Origin: Algibacter amylolyticus
GTDB lineage: Bacteria > Bacteroidota > Bacteroidia > Flavobacteriales > Flavobacteriaceae
Assembly: GCF_014202225.1 (NCBI RefSeq)
Contig: NZ_JACHGE010000007.1
Location: 172,292-236,291, forward strand
Direction: 5' to 3'
Length of the DNA stretch: 64,000 nucleotides
The translations under genes and the position numbers were made by a program. Position 1 is the first letter of the stretch, and each line of letters starts with the position of its first letter. Under the pieces are notes generated by a model that was given only the letters and a program-made list of their open reading frames with translations, was not told the DNA's origin and did not search any database. Positions 28,675 to 38,759 of this stretch are shown here, in pieces.

Positions 28675-29823
28675 TTAATTAAAGTTTTTATAAATACTTA
28701 ATACCTCTCTTTTAATTTTTTCAATTTCAAAATGAGGTTTAACCTTCTTTTGATTTATTATAAATGCCCTTTCAATTAATTCTGGATTAGAAATAGCATT
28801 TAAAATATGCCCTTTAATTTCATCTTCATCTCGGTGATTATCAATAATAAAACCATTTTCACTATGAACTATGACTTCTTCAGTAGCTCCTCCCGGATTA
28901 GATTGTATTGGAAATGCTCCCATAATTATGGCTTCTAATAAAGTATTAGGCATTCCATCTGAACTGCTGTTACCAATATAAACTAAAGATTCACCCATTA
29001 ATTTAAGAATTTCTATTTGAGGTAAGAATACTTCTTTTTTATGGAATGTTATATCAAAAATAGATTCTAATTTATTTTGATTTGCAAATTGAATAACTTC
29101 GGTATCTGTACTAAAAAAAACTATTTTATAGGTCTTTAATTCTTTTTCAAGCTCCATAATAGCCTTTAAAACAGAAATACACCTTCCTAATTTACCTTGA
29201 TACCCTTTTATAATTATTGTATTTCGTTTTGATATGGTTTTAGTAATGTATTGGTCTGATTTTGAAAAATCATATCCACCACCACCAGGATAACTTCCTA
29301 AATAGGTGCCTTTAAAACCATATTTTAAAGCTATACTATAATCTCTTTCACAATCAGTAAATAAATAGTTTACGGTTGACAATACCGCTTTTAAATTAGC
29401 CTCATAATTAGGTTTTCCCTTTTTATTATACAAATCACTTCCCCAAGAAGAATACACCCATTTTATTTTTGAATGTTTCTTCATTACCTCCAAAATAGGT
29501 AAGCATGAAATATGCAAAACAAAACTATGTACCAGATCCGGCTTTATTTTTAGCACGGTTTTTTCAAACTCTGTAGCCGCATTACATTCTATATAAGGTG
29601 AAATAGCATTATACAAAAAAGGCAATTTGTTTTTTATAAAGTAACGTCCTTTCAAATTAGGGTATTTAAGTCGCCAACCATTTATTTTGTTCACCCATGG
29701 TAATCTATTTGTAGGATTACCATCAACAATATCAAACCAATACACATCGTGACCAGAGTTTTCCAACTGTTCCGTCCATCGAAAAAAATGTAAAGAGGGC
29801 ATAGAAACTAATAATATCTTCAT
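28675..29823 (-). CDS. Glycosyltransferase family 4
   Basis: A 382-residue GT-B enzyme. YSSWGSDLYNKKGKP in the N-domain is a common GT4 acceptor-side segment, IIKGYQGKLGR starts the second domain, and YIGNSSSDGMPNTLLEAIIM with GAFPIQSNPGGA is the donor motif. It shares one base with the upstream GT2 gene (29823), so the two are coupled. Sugar specificity unknown. Confidence 0.87.
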   Translation of the reverse strand: MKILLVSMPSLHFFRWTEQLENSGHDVYWFDIVDGNPTNRLPWVNKINGWRLKYPNLKGRYFIKNKLPFLYNAISPYIECNAATEFEKTVLKIKPDLVHSFVLHISCLPILEVMKKHSKIKWVYSSWGSDLYNKKGKPNYEANLKAVLSTVNYLFTDCERDYSIALKYGFKGTYLGSYPGGGGYDFSKSDQYITKTISKRNTIIIKGYQGKLGRCISVLKAIMELEKELKTYKIVFFSTDTEVIQFANQNKLESIFDITFHKKEVFLPQIEILKLMGESLVYIGNSSSDGMPNTLLEAIIMGAFPIQSNPGGATEEVIVHSENGFIIDNHRDEDEIKGHILNAISNPELIERAFIINQKKVKPHFEIEKIKREVLSIYKNFN

Positions 29824-30893
29824 TAGTTTAAATATATAACAAGATTAATGCTTCCACTTACCCTATCAAACCTGTATTTATAAGGTTTACTTCTATAATT
29901 CTTTATAATTTCTTCTAACAGTAAATTATTAATTATTTCGAGGTCTAAATAGTTATAGAATTTCTTTTTTAATAGCTTTTTTAGATTTTGACGCTGTTTA
30001 TCTTTTATATCAACCTGATTGATTTTTATCTCCACAATTTTACCCTTACAATTTTTTAAATGAGCCAATAATGCTGAAAAATCATTATCTGTGGGTTTAA
30101 TTTCAATTATGAAATCTGGTTTATTTAGTAATTTTTCATAATCTTCTTCTTTAGGGAAACATCCCCAACTTTCGTTTGTATTTGCATTAACTATTTTATT
30201 ATTTAAAGTTAAATACATATAATTATGATTAACACGTTCTAAATTAGAATGAAACGGACTAGAACTATTTTTGTTTCTATATGCCTTCGGGTGCCATTGA
30301 TGTTTTAACAAAATACTTTCGGTGTAATAATGAACTTTTAGCCCAAGGTTTTTTAGCCTTATATGAATATCTGTGTCCTCGGCTCCCCAGCCATGGTAAA
30401 ACTCATCATAACCGTTTACAGACTTTAACTTAGCAGTTGAAAACAAAGTAGTACCAGTAACTTCTTTATTGCCTTCAAAATCAATTTTATAATCAATAAA
30501 TTTTTTATCTTTTAGGGATTCTTCCTGAGATAAAAAACTATACTTAAAATAATGTACATCTTCTGAGGCAAGTTTGTTTGCTATTTTTATAAAATCTGGA
30601 TGAAAAATTAAATCTATATCTCCAACCAAAAAATAAGGCGTATCACACTGTTGTAAAGCTATGTTTATTGCTCTACTTTTATTCCATAATTGACCTTCTA
30701 CAGGACAATAAACACGTTGAATAAAACTATATTTTTTAACACAAGTTTTTAAAGCTTCAGAAAAATTATTATGGCTTCCATAATCAACTAGTAACACTCG
30801 AAAATCATTAGAAGTTTGCATTTTTAAAGATTTTAAACATTTTTCTACAATGTTTAAATCTCTATTTCTGTATGTTAAGGTTAAGGTTATCAA
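29823..30893 (-). CDS. GT2 glycosyltransferase with galactosyltransferase-type C-terminal region
   Basis: A 356-residue GT-A protein. It opens TLTYRNRDLNIVEKCLKSLK, has VGDIDLIFHP as a DxD-type metal site, and GWGAEDTDIHIRLKNLG, the WGxEDxD motif of animal-type galactosyltransferase C-terminal domains. Residues beyond about 240 form a further lysine-rich domain of unknown role. Overlaps the downstream GT4 by one base; a 66-bp gap lies upstream. Confidence 0.85.
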   Translation of the reverse strand: MITLTLTYRNRDLNIVEKCLKSLKMQTSNDFRVLLVDYGSHNNFSEALKTCVKKYSFIQRVYCPVEGQLWNKSRAINIALQQCDTPYFLVGDIDLIFHPDFIKIANKLASEDVHYFKYSFLSQEESLKDKKFIDYKIDFEGNKEVTGTTLFSTAKLKSVNGYDEFYHGWGAEDTDIHIRLKNLGLKVHYYTESILLKHQWHPKAYRNKNSSSPFHSNLERVNHNYMYLTLNNKIVNANTNESWGCFPKEEDYEKLLNKPDFIIEIKPTDNDFSALLAHLKNCKGKIVEIKINQVDIKDKQRQNLKKLLKKKFYNYLDLEIINNLLLEEIIKNYRSKPYKYRFDRVSGSINLVIYLN

Positions 30894-30959
30894 TATAGTT
30901 AATGTAATGTGTTTTAAATTTATGCTTTCTAGTTTATAAAATTTAAATCAAATAATTTT

Positions 30960-31982
30960 TTATCTAAAGTTTATAAGCTTCTGTTTTGGCAATCCTTTTT
31001 TTAATAATATAAAATCATAGATTTTTCTAAACCTTAACAGCCTTAAAAAAGCTTTTGTAAAAAATAGTTTTAATGACTTCTTCTTCGGTGTCAAAATTTC
31101 AAACGTTGGTAATTCGCTTTTTTCATTTACTTTAACCTGAGACTTATAAATTGAAGTTGACCAATTTTCTTTCTCATTTCCTAAATGATAGGCATAGTTA
31201 TTATAAGTAGATAATCTGTATCCATCTAACTGGTAAGGAGGGTTATCTAAATAATCGCCTTCGCTATTACCTCCTAATTTAAAAACCGAATTGTGCTTTG
31301 GTATATTTTTTAAATACTGCGTTTTATATGTTGCTACACAATGGGCTGCACTTACAACAGCGATAAATTCATTATTATTTAATGTCAAAATAAGATCCTT
31401 ATATTTATCTTCCAGATAAGGCCAGCCTAAACTCTTTGCGAACTTCTCTAATGCGTTAGGGTTTTTAACAGCTCTAAATTTTAAATCTTTAGAAAACAGA
31501 TAATCTAACCAAATATTAGCTGTATAACTTAATTGTTTTCTAAAAACAGGTATAGGCGATACAACTGCAGCCTTTTTAAATGCAGAAAACACGTTAAACA
31601 CCTGGGTATCCCAATCTTTTAAAAATAAAATATCGGCATCGGTTATGGTTACAAATTGTTCTTTTACAGTACGTAATCCTTTTAAAATGGCATTAATTTT
31701 CCCGATGTTATCTTTTTCAATTATAAGCTCATTAATTAAGCTTTTCTGAAAAAGCTCATACAATAAAGTATTTACACTTTCGCAACAACCATCGCTTACA
31801 ACAGTAATTTTAAGTTTATAAACAGAAGTATTTTGAATAGAATTTAAGCACATTTTAAAAATATAAAAAGCATCCTTATAATAACCGTCTTCAAAAGGTA
31901 TGTATACAGGAATAATTACTCTATGATTAATATTAGAGCTTTTTATTATTTCTTCTTTAGATGTGTTAGTTCCCTTACGCAT
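30960..31982 (-). CDS. Glycosyltransferase family 2
   Basis: A 340-residue GT-A protein. IIPVYIPFEDGYYKDAFYIF is the N-terminal nucleotide fold, ITDADILFLKDWD holds the DxD (DAD), and GGNSEGDYLDNPPYQLDGYR occupies the position of the acidic motif. The last 60 residues are basic and may bind membrane lipid. It begins 2 bp after its upstream GT2 neighbour ends. First of a row of similar genes; specificity unknown. Confidence 0.82.
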   Translation of the reverse strand: MRKGTNTSKEEIIKSSNINHRVIIPVYIPFEDGYYKDAFYIFKMCLNSIQNTSVYKLKITVVSDGCCESVNTLLYELFQKSLINELIIEKDNIGKINAILKGLRTVKEQFVTITDADILFLKDWDTQVFNVFSAFKKAAVVSPIPVFRKQLSYTANIWLDYLFSKDLKFRAVKNPNALEKFAKSLGWPYLEDKYKDLILTLNNNEFIAVVSAAHCVATYKTQYLKNIPKHNSVFKLGGNSEGDYLDNPPYQLDGYRLSTYNNYAYHLGNEKENWSTSIYKSQVKVNEKSELPTFEILTPKKKSLKLFFTKAFLRLLRFRKIYDFILLKKGLPKQKLINFR

Positions 31983-31984
31983 AA

Positions 31985-32770
31985 TTAATATTCAAACTTT
32001 TTGGGTTTATTAAGCTTAAATTTTAATGTTAAAAAGAATCTTTTAAAAGCGTAATAAATTGAAATAAACAATACTTTAAACGCATTTATGATAGAAACTA
32101 AAGTGCCTTTAGTAACATTGATTAATTTAGGCTCTGTATGCCAAATTTGGTAATTACCAATTAAGTCGTTTTTAAATCTAAAAAATTTTTGCTTATCATT
32201 TCGGCTAATGCGATAATTAAAAACTACGGGAGCAAACTCTATGTCGTACCCTGCTTTTAATACACGTTTTGTCCAATCTTTGTCTTCAAATGTTGGAACG
32301 TTTTCATTAAATTTAATTTTATCCCAAGTAGATTTTCTAAAAGCTGAACCAGAAAAAATTAATCCCGATTTGTTTGGATCCTGAGTAGCTGGTATATTTA
32401 TTATATAATTTTCATAATCGTTGCTTGAATGCAAACACCTTACTCCTGCTAATTTTTTATTTTGCTCGAATTGCTTTTTTATTGTTGAAAAAAAATCTGG
32501 ACTCACAGGATAAGCGTGTGCACTAAAAATGACTATAATTTCGTTTTTTGCTTTTTCTGCGCAAAAATTAGCACTACCTCCATAACTAAAATTTGTAATG
32601 GTTTCGAATCTTGCATTGTACTTTACAGCAATCTCTTTAGAGTTATCTTCAGAAAGGTTATCGACCACAATAACCTCATCTATATCATTGCTATAACGAT
32701 TCTTTAAATTAGACAACAAAAACTCTAATGCTTTTGATTGGTTTTTAGTTCTTATAACAACAGAAATCAT
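31985..32770 (-). CDS. Glycosyltransferase family 2
   Basis: A 261-residue compact GT-A enzyme. The start SVVIRTKNQSKALEFLLSNL and DEVIVVDNLSEDNS are standard GT2; IIVIFSAHAYPVS stands at the DxD position but has SAH instead of two aspartates, as in some rhamnosyltransferase-like GT2 enzymes. FEDKDWTKRVLKAGYDI is the acidic motif. A hydrophobic C-terminal helix (about 225-245) may anchor it to the membrane. Confidence 0.82.
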   Translation of the reverse strand: MISVVIRTKNQSKALEFLLSNLKNRYSNDIDEVIVVDNLSEDNSKEIAVKYNARFETITNFSYGGSANFCAEKAKNEIIVIFSAHAYPVSPDFFSTIKKQFEQNKKLAGVRCLHSSNDYENYIINIPATQDPNKSGLIFSGSAFRKSTWDKIKFNENVPTFEDKDWTKRVLKAGYDIEFAPVVFNYRISRNDKQKFFRFKNDLIGNYQIWHTEPKLINVTKGTLVSIINAFKVLFISIYYAFKRFFLTLKFKLNKPKKFEY

Positions 32771-32780
32771 AACAGCGTTT

Positions 32781-33602
32781 TTAATTTTTAAAAATGGTCT
32801 TTACAAAAACATAAACTTTAAAGATAAAATTATTCTTAATCTTGTTATTAAAATTTTGTAATGACTCATTTTGTTGATACGCTAAAATAGGGTTTTTAAA
32901 ATGTGCATCATAAATAGCCTTATTTTTTGTATAAATGTAATCGTATAAATCAAAATACAATTTAGGTGATTCTGAAAAAGAATTTGAAAGACTACCTGTT
33001 TCATGTTTACGATAATAATAAAGCGGCTTACTTATTTTTACTACTTTAGAGTTTTCGTTTAACATTCTAATCCATAAATCCCAGTCTTCAAAGGACTTTA
33101 ATTTTTCATCATAACCACCAATTTTTAAATAACGTTCTTTTTTAAATGGTGTGCAGGCTATAAAGGTATTTTGAAGTAATAACGTTTTATAATTATAGTT
33201 GGGTAATGAATAAATCCCCTTTTTTTCTCCAAAAAAAGACACATCGTAATGCACTACATCTGCATTAGTATTATTAAATGTATTAATAACATCTCTGATT
33301 AATTCTTTATCAATTACATCATCAGAATCTAATGGCAAAATTATATTATTCACTGCATTATTTATTCCAAAATTTCTAGCGCTAGATAACCCTCCATTTT
33401 CTTTATAAAAATATTTAAAGCGTTTATCTTTTTTTGTCCAGCTCAAAGCAATTTCTTCAGAATTATCAGAGCTTCCATCATTTACTATAATACACTCCCA
33501 ACGATCTTTAGAGCTCTGGTTAAAAACAGATACTAATGTTTCTTCCAAAAACTGAGCTTGGTTAAAACAAGGGATTATTATAGAAATTGAGTTATTAATC
33601 AT
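32781..33602 (-). CDS. Glycosyltransferase family 2
   Basis: A 273-residue GT-A enzyme with textbook motifs: SIIIPCFNQAQFLEETLVSV, CIIVNDGSSDNS, LPLDSDDVID for metal binding, and KSFEDWDLWIRML for the acidic motif. The YYYRKHETGSLS element near residue 200 is common in GT2 enzymes of O-antigen loci. It is closely similar in layout to the next gene upstream, suggesting duplication. Specificity unknown. Confidence 0.88.
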   Translation of the reverse strand: MINNSISIIIPCFNQAQFLEETLVSVFNQSSKDRWECIIVNDGSSDNSEEIALSWTKKDKRFKYFYKENGGLSSARNFGINNAVNNIILPLDSDDVIDKELIRDVINTFNNTNADVVHYDVSFFGEKKGIYSLPNYNYKTLLLQNTFIACTPFKKERYLKIGGYDEKLKSFEDWDLWIRMLNENSKVVKISKPLYYYRKHETGSLSNSFSESPKLYFDLYDYIYTKNKAIYDAHFKNPILAYQQNESLQNFNNKIKNNFIFKVYVFVKTIFKN

Positions 33603-33617
33603 TGAAATTTATTATAC

Positions 33618-34463
33618 TTATTTAACGCTTTTAAACTTATTTTTTATAAATCTAAATGGCAACAGAATTAATTGCCCAATTTTAAAATCTAAAGTGTGCT
33701 TTATTTTTAAATTATTTTTCTTTAATTGGCGGGTTACATATAACGATTGCATTATATAAGACTCAAAATTATCTAAATAAACTTGTTTGTGTTTATTATA
33801 TATATAAGTTCTAAGTTCCATATCATAATTAGCAAAAGCCTTAGAATCTCTAGATATTTTTTTAATTCTATAAGTAAATAATGGTTCAGGAATTATATAC
33901 ATTTTCCAATTATTCTTTAAAATGGAAATCCAAAACTCCCAATCTTCATAACCATTAACCATGGTTTCATCATAACCAGAAACTTGTTCCCAGCATTTTT
34001 TCCTAAACATTGAAGTCCCCAAGCCATTGTTTTTAAATAGAAAATTCTTCACGGCTCCCCCTAATGGTTTTATAATTTCTTTACCTAAATTATTATTTGT
34101 AAATGTTTTATAATAACAACCAACAACACCTATATTTAAATTATTGTTTAATATTTCTAATGCTTTTTCAATAAATGTATCCTCAAAATAATCATCGGCA
34201 TCAAGATTTAAAATGTAATCTGTATTTGCTAAATTAATTGCAATATTTCTTGTTTTACAAACACCTTTGTTTTCTTGACATATTACTTGAACGGAATCAT
34301 TTTTAATGCCTTTTAAAACTTTTTTGGTTTCAATATCTGAACCATCATCAATTATAATAATTTTTTCGGCTTTTACGGTTTGACTTAAAATAGAATCGAC
34401 TGCCTCTATAATAAATTTGCCATCATTAAAGCAAGGAATAATAACTGTAACGTTGCTTTGCAT
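33618..34463 (-). CDS. Glycosyltransferase family 2
   Basis: A 281-residue GT-A enzyme: TVIIPCFNDGKFIIEAVDSI, IIIDDGSDIETKK, LNLDADDYFED, and NGYEDWEFWISIL. The sequence order and the closing basic segment (FRFIKNKFKSVK) parallel the gene at 32781-33602, so they are probably paralogues. It lies 5 bp from the next GT2 gene. Specificity unknown. Confidence 0.88.
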   Translation of the reverse strand: MQSNVTVIIPCFNDGKFIIEAVDSILSQTVKAEKIIIIDDGSDIETKKVLKGIKNDSVQVICQENKGVCKTRNIAINLANTDYILNLDADDYFEDTFIEKALEILNNNLNIGVVGCYYKTFTNNNLGKEIIKPLGGAVKNFLFKNNGLGTSMFRKKCWEQVSGYDETMVNGYEDWEFWISILKNNWKMYIIPEPLFTYRIKKISRDSKAFANYDMELRTYIYNKHKQVYLDNFESYIMQSLYVTRQLKKNNLKIKHTLDFKIGQLILLPFRFIKNKFKSVK

Positions 34464-34468
34464 TCTTA

Positions 34469-35437
34469 TTATATTTTAATTTGTTTTGATTTCCAACGTT
34501 TTTCAATTCTATAAATTCCTTTAGAAAAGAATAGCAAACTATTTCCTAATAATTTAAGTTCAATTGCTAGCCATTTATTTTTTAATTTTAAAATACGAGT
34601 TAAATTATTTAAAACAAACTTAGCGTTAGTTAAGTGATTATGTTCTAGACTTCTAAAAAAGGCATCTGTTAAGTAATAATAATACGACTTAGTTAATTCT
34701 AAATCCTTAAGTTCGATACTTTTTTTCAAAACCTCAACTGCAGTAAAGCTTTGTGATTCTTTATAGGACTTTATGTAATTTAAATTATTACTACTTTTAC
34801 TTTTAATATGTTGCCTATATAAAAACAACGGTTTATTTATAATAGCATATGAGGCTTTAGGTATTTTATAAAAAATACGTGTAAAAAATTCTGTTTCTTG
34901 TCCTCTAGTTAGTGTTTCATTAAATAGTTTCTCATTAATAAAAAAATCTTTTTTAAAGAGCACTGAATTTGTGATGAATTTTAACTTCCACAATAAATAA
35001 TCCTTAAACAAGGATGTTTCTTCAATTAAATTTTCAGTTTTTAAAACATTCAAATTTTCATCTGTTATATAATGTGATCCTATTACAAATTTTATACTGT
35101 TTTCAAAGGCGTTCATTTTAGTTTGTAAAAAATCTTTAAGCATGACATCATCATCATCAAACCAATTAACATATTCGCCATTGCTTAGTTTAAAGCCGTA
35201 ATTTCTAGCACCATTCCCTCCTTCTAAATATCCATCTGGTAGATTGTAACATGAAAACCTGCTATCCTTATTTATAAATTGATTTACAATCAATAAAGTA
35301 TTATCCGTACTATGGTCATTAATAATAATACATTCCCATTTAGTATAAGTTTGCGTTAAAATAGAGTTTAGTGTTGCTCCTATTAAATGGGCTCGATTGT
35401 ATGTTGGTATTATAATCGACACAAGTGCACTTTCCAT
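34469..35437 (-). CDS. Glycosyltransferase family 2
   Basis: A 322-residue GT-A enzyme. SIIIPTYNRAHLIGATLNSI, CIIINDHSTDNT and WFDDDDVMLKDFL (DDDD at the metal site) are present, and LTRGQETEFFTRIF stands at the acidic-motif position. The C-terminal 90 residues are helical and basic. It starts 2 bp after the neighbouring GT2 ends. Specificity unknown. Confidence 0.86.
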   Translation of the reverse strand: MESALVSIIIPTYNRAHLIGATLNSILTQTYTKWECIIINDHSTDNTLLIVNQFINKDSRFSCYNLPDGYLEGGNGARNYGFKLSNGEYVNWFDDDDVMLKDFLQTKMNAFENSIKFVIGSHYITDENLNVLKTENLIEETSLFKDYLLWKLKFITNSVLFKKDFFINEKLFNETLTRGQETEFFTRIFYKIPKASYAIINKPLFLYRQHIKSKSSNNLNYIKSYKESQSFTAVEVLKKSIELKDLELTKSYYYYLTDAFFRSLEHNHLTNAKFVLNNLTRILKLKNKWLAIELKLLGNSLLFFSKGIYRIEKRWKSKQIKI

Positions 35438-35439
35438 TT

Positions 35440-36342
35440 TTAAATATAGTGTTTTCCTAATGTTTTATTTGTAGCCCTACTTTGATTAATACTATCAGAA
35501 ATACAATATATTAATTTAAGCTCTTTATTACATTGTTTTACACTTGATAAATTAAACTTTAGCAAATAGTTAATTCTTGAGTTTTTAATTTCCCTTACAC
35601 GTTGCTTTATCTCTACAGAATGGTAATTTAGATTAAGATTTGCCCAATTTAACTTGTACTTCCATTCTTTATATTTTGACGTTTTTGTATCAATACCTTT
35701 ATTTTCAAATTCTCGATCATGCATTACAAAAGCATCAGGTACAATTCCAACCTTGAGCTTATGGTATCTTAGCCTTTGGCAATAATTATCATCTTCGCCG
35801 TAATGAAAAAAAATGGGATCGAACCCTCCTATTTTCAATAATGTCTCTTTAGGAATTAACCAACTGGCAGCATTAACAAAAGGCACCTGATAAATTTTAG
35901 ACAAGTTTTTTGTTATAGCATCAAAGTGAAAGAAATTATTATAATCGTATTTTAAGTATTTAGAAAAATTTCTATCTAATTTATTACCTTCTCCGTTAAG
36001 TTGTATTGGGCTTAAAACAGCATAATCCGTATTATTTTCATGAACATTTATTAGCTCATTTAAGGTATTTGGTTTTAAGTATGCATCCTGATTTAATAAA
36101 AAAACATAATCTGCACCTTCATTTAATGCATAAGTAATACCTAGATTATTAGCTTGACCAAAACCTAAATTTGTTTGCTGTTCCAAAAGTTTAACCTGAG
36201 GGAATTCTTTTTTTATATAAGAAACAGTGTTATCCTTAGAAGCATTATCTACTACTATAACATTATAATCTGCACAACTTTTTAAGCACTTTTCTAGCCA
36301 TTTCATTCCGTTGTAGCTAACAACTATTATATAAGCCGCCAT
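35440..36342 (-). CDS. Glycosyltransferase family 2, rhamnosyltransferase-like
   Basis: A 300-residue GT-A enzyme. YIIVVSYNGMKWLEKCLKSC, VIVVDNASKDNT and LLNQDAYLKP (NQDA in place of DxD) are the pattern of WbbL-type rhamnosyltransferases, and FFHYGEDDNYCQRLRYHKL is the acidic motif. No dTDP-rhamnose synthesis genes are in the window, so the donor must be made elsewhere if rhamnose is used. It sits 10 bp from the pyruvyltransferase gene. Confidence 0.86.
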   Translation of the reverse strand: MAAYIIVVSYNGMKWLEKCLKSCADYNVIVVDNASKDNTVSYIKKEFPQVKLLEQQTNLGFGQANNLGITYALNEGADYVFLLNQDAYLKPNTLNELINVHENNTDYAVLSPIQLNGEGNKLDRNFSKYLKYDYNNFFHFDAITKNLSKIYQVPFVNAASWLIPKETLLKIGGFDPIFFHYGEDDNYCQRLRYHKLKVGIVPDAFVMHDREFENKGIDTKTSKYKEWKYKLNWANLNLNYHSVEIKQRVREIKNSRINYLLKFNLSSVKQCNKELKLIYCISDSINQSRATNKTLGKHYI

Positions 36343-36352
36343 TTCCTTTTAT

Positions 36353-37510
36353 TTAAATTTGTTTAAATTTGTTTAAAACTCTATTAAATTTATTACTTAA
36401 GCTTAATAATTTTTCAAATTTAAGAATATATAGACTAAATCCTGGTTTTTCATTGTTTTGAATAATTTTATTAATGTTTTCCCAATGTCTATTTAAAGCA
36501 GATTCTATTTTTAGTTTAACATTCTTAGTTAAAATAGCTGGTTCTTTAATACTATTTAGCGCGACATAAAAAGAGTCACAAATAACAAGATTCTTGAGCT
36601 CCGTTAATTCTAACAAGCCTTTAAACTTATGTAAAGGTTTATTTCTCAGAACTAAAAATGCTGGTACACCATAAGATAATGCTGTGATAAAACCATGCAT
36701 AGACGAACCAAAAAAATAATTCCCATTTCCAATAACATGAGCTATTTTTTTTAAACCATCGGACACTAAAATATCATGTTTAGTTTCCATTAACTTAGAC
36801 ACCTTTTTTGTAAAAGCTCTATCACCATGACAATCACCTATAATAATGAATTTAATAGGCATTTTAAGTTTCTCACTTAAGGCATCTAAATTTTTTGCAG
36901 TGTCATTAATCGGACTATGGTATCTTGAATTTAAATTAACAGTTATATAATTAGAATCTTTTTTGGCATCTAATGGCCATAATTTATCTATATCAAATGC
37001 CGAATCGGGAACAACAGCAATGTCATTCTTAAAATTTAAGTTAACCTTTGCGATATTAATGGCTATTTGTCTGCTAAAGCCTTCCCTAAAAGCTACGTAA
37101 TTAGAATTACTAAAGGTTTTAGTCGCAATTTTCTTTTGTAGATACCCCTTAAAATTCTTTGATATTCCTGGTGCATTAAACAGGTAAGGTATTTTCTGTT
37201 TTATAGCTATTTTTGCTGCTCCTACCCATAAATTAGCATAAGCAAATCCTTTTTTGTTATTATAAACAGTAATAATATTTGGCAATAAATGAAGAATATT
37301 ACCTCCTCCAACTACCACTGCATTATATGTTCTGTTTTTAGCTTTATCAAAAGAAATAATAGGTTTACCATCCTTAAAAACAGTTATATTATCTGTTGGT
37401 GAAATATGCTCCCAGTCATGGTTAGGCAATCTAAACTCAGCAATATGAGGAAAAAGTAAATCCCCATAATTATCTACATCAAACGTTCCAAAATGGGCTA
37501 TTTTAATCAT
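36353..37510 (-). CDS. Polysaccharide pyruvyl transferase family protein
   Basis: A 385-residue member of the CsaB/WcaK family, longer than its relative at 22985-23812. FDVDNYGDLLFPHIAEFRL near residue 10 is the signature, VVVGGGNILHL follows, and GNGNYFFGSSMHGFITALSY with GVPAFLV carries the SxHG motif. It transfers pyruvate from PEP to a sugar as a ketal, adding negative charge. It is 3 bp from wzt in the same transcription unit. Confidence 0.85.
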   Translation of the reverse strand: MIKIAHFGTFDVDNYGDLLFPHIAEFRLPNHDWEHISPTDNITVFKDGKPIISFDKAKNRTYNAVVVGGGNILHLLPNIITVYNNKKGFAYANLWVGAAKIAIKQKIPYLFNAPGISKNFKGYLQKKIATKTFSNSNYVAFREGFSRQIAINIAKVNLNFKNDIAVVPDSAFDIDKLWPLDAKKDSNYITVNLNSRYHSPINDTAKNLDALSEKLKMPIKFIIIGDCHGDRAFTKKVSKLMETKHDILVSDGLKKIAHVIGNGNYFFGSSMHGFITALSYGVPAFLVLRNKPLHKFKGLLELTELKNLVICDSFYVALNSIKEPAILTKNVKLKIESALNRHWENINKIIQNNEKPGFSLYILKFEKLLSLSNKFNRVLNKFKQI

Positions 37511-37513
37511 AAT

Positions 37514-38758
37514 TTAGTACCATTTGTATTCAGCTAAAGCTTTGGCCTTTAATGTAGATGGTTTTAAAATGATTCCACAATTAAAAAAATCGCTATTTAA
37601 AACCTCAAAAACCAAACATTTTTTTACTCGTTCTACTTCAATCTTATCGCTTACAACACCAACGTTTACGTAATATAAACCTTGAGTAAGCGGGTTTTTT
37701 TCAATTTCACAATTTAATATTTCACTGGTTTCGCTTATATATCCTTTATTAAAATATTCGGAAGATAGGTGTAATATTTTTTCATCATTAAAATTATAAA
37801 CCCCAAGATGAATATTAGTTGAATTAATAGCTTTTAAATTTAACTGAAAACGAATTTTCAAGTCTTTACCAGATGCAATAAGCTTATTATTTATTTCAAT
37901 TTTTTGTAAAATTTTATCTTCATTGTATGATAAATAAGACAAATTTGTTTCTTTATTAGTGTTATTAGAAATGTAATACTCTATACATGCATCTACATCA
38001 CCTTCAAAAGTAGAACTTCCTTTTTCAAGTACTATAGCGCGTGTACATAAATTTTTTACTGCTGCCATATTATGACTGACAAATAAAACCGTTCGACCTT
38101 CTCCACGGCTAATATCCTGCATTTTACCAATCGCCTTTTTTTGAAATTCAGCATCGCCAACTGCCAAAACCTCATCAATCACAAGAATTTCAGGTTCTAA
38201 AAAAGCGGCTACAGCAAAAGCTAAACGAACAGTCATACCCGAGCTATAGCGTTTAACAGGTGTGTCTATATAACGTTCACAGCCAGAAAACTCAATAATT
38301 TCATCTATTTTAAAAGCTATTTCTTTTTTAGTCATACCCAAAATAGCGCCGTTTAAATAAATATTTTCGCGACCAGTCATTTCACCATGAAATCCTGTTC
38401 CTACTTCTAACAATGAGGCTATTCTTCCTTTAGTTTTTATATTTCCTGTTGTAGGGCCTGTAACTTTAGAAAGTATTTTTAAAAGGGTCGATTTACCTGC
38501 CCCATTTTTACCTATAATTCCTAAAACTTCACCACGTTGTACTTCAAAGTTAATCTCTTTTAGCGCCCAAATATATTCAGAGTCTCCTTTAGAACTACGA
38601 TCATTTGTTTCTCCTACTCTTAAATAAGGATCTTCTTTACCTCTTATTTTAGACCACCATCTATTAAGGTCATGGCTAATAGTACCTGTACCCACAAGTC
38701 CTAAACGGTATTGCTTAGAAATATTCTCTACTTTTAAGATAATGTCTTTGTTTTTCAT
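37514..38758 (-). CDS. wzt: Polysaccharide ABC exporter ATP-binding protein Wzt
   Basis: Drives export of a lipid-linked polysaccharide with Wzm. A 414-residue protein with Walker A GKNGAGKS (83-90), signature YSSGMTVRLAFAV, Walker B EILVIDEVLAVGD and switch SHNM. Residues from about 270 form a C-terminal beta-rich domain like the Wzt carbohydrate-binding domain, which in known systems recognises the O-antigen chain end. The N-terminal 60-residue insertion before Walker A is usual for the family. It abuts wzm with one base between. Confidence 0.9.
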   Translation of the reverse strand: MKNKDIILKVENISKQYRLGLVGTGTISHDLNRWWSKIRGKEDPYLRVGETNDRSSKGDSEYIWALKEINFEVQRGEVLGIIGKNGAGKSTLLKILSKVTGPTTGNIKTKGRIASLLEVGTGFHGEMTGRENIYLNGAILGMTKKEIAFKIDEIIEFSGCERYIDTPVKRYSSGMTVRLAFAVAAFLEPEILVIDEVLAVGDAEFQKKAIGKMQDISRGEGRTVLFVSHNMAAVKNLCTRAIVLEKGSSTFEGDVDACIEYYISNNTNKETNLSYLSYNEDKILQKIEINNKLIASGKDLKIRFQLNLKAINSTNIHLGVYNFNDEKILHLSSEYFNKGYISETSEILNCEIEKNPLTQGLYYVNVGVVSDKIEVERVKKCLVFEVLNSDFFNCGIILKPSTLKAKALAEYKWY

Positions 38759-38759
38759 A

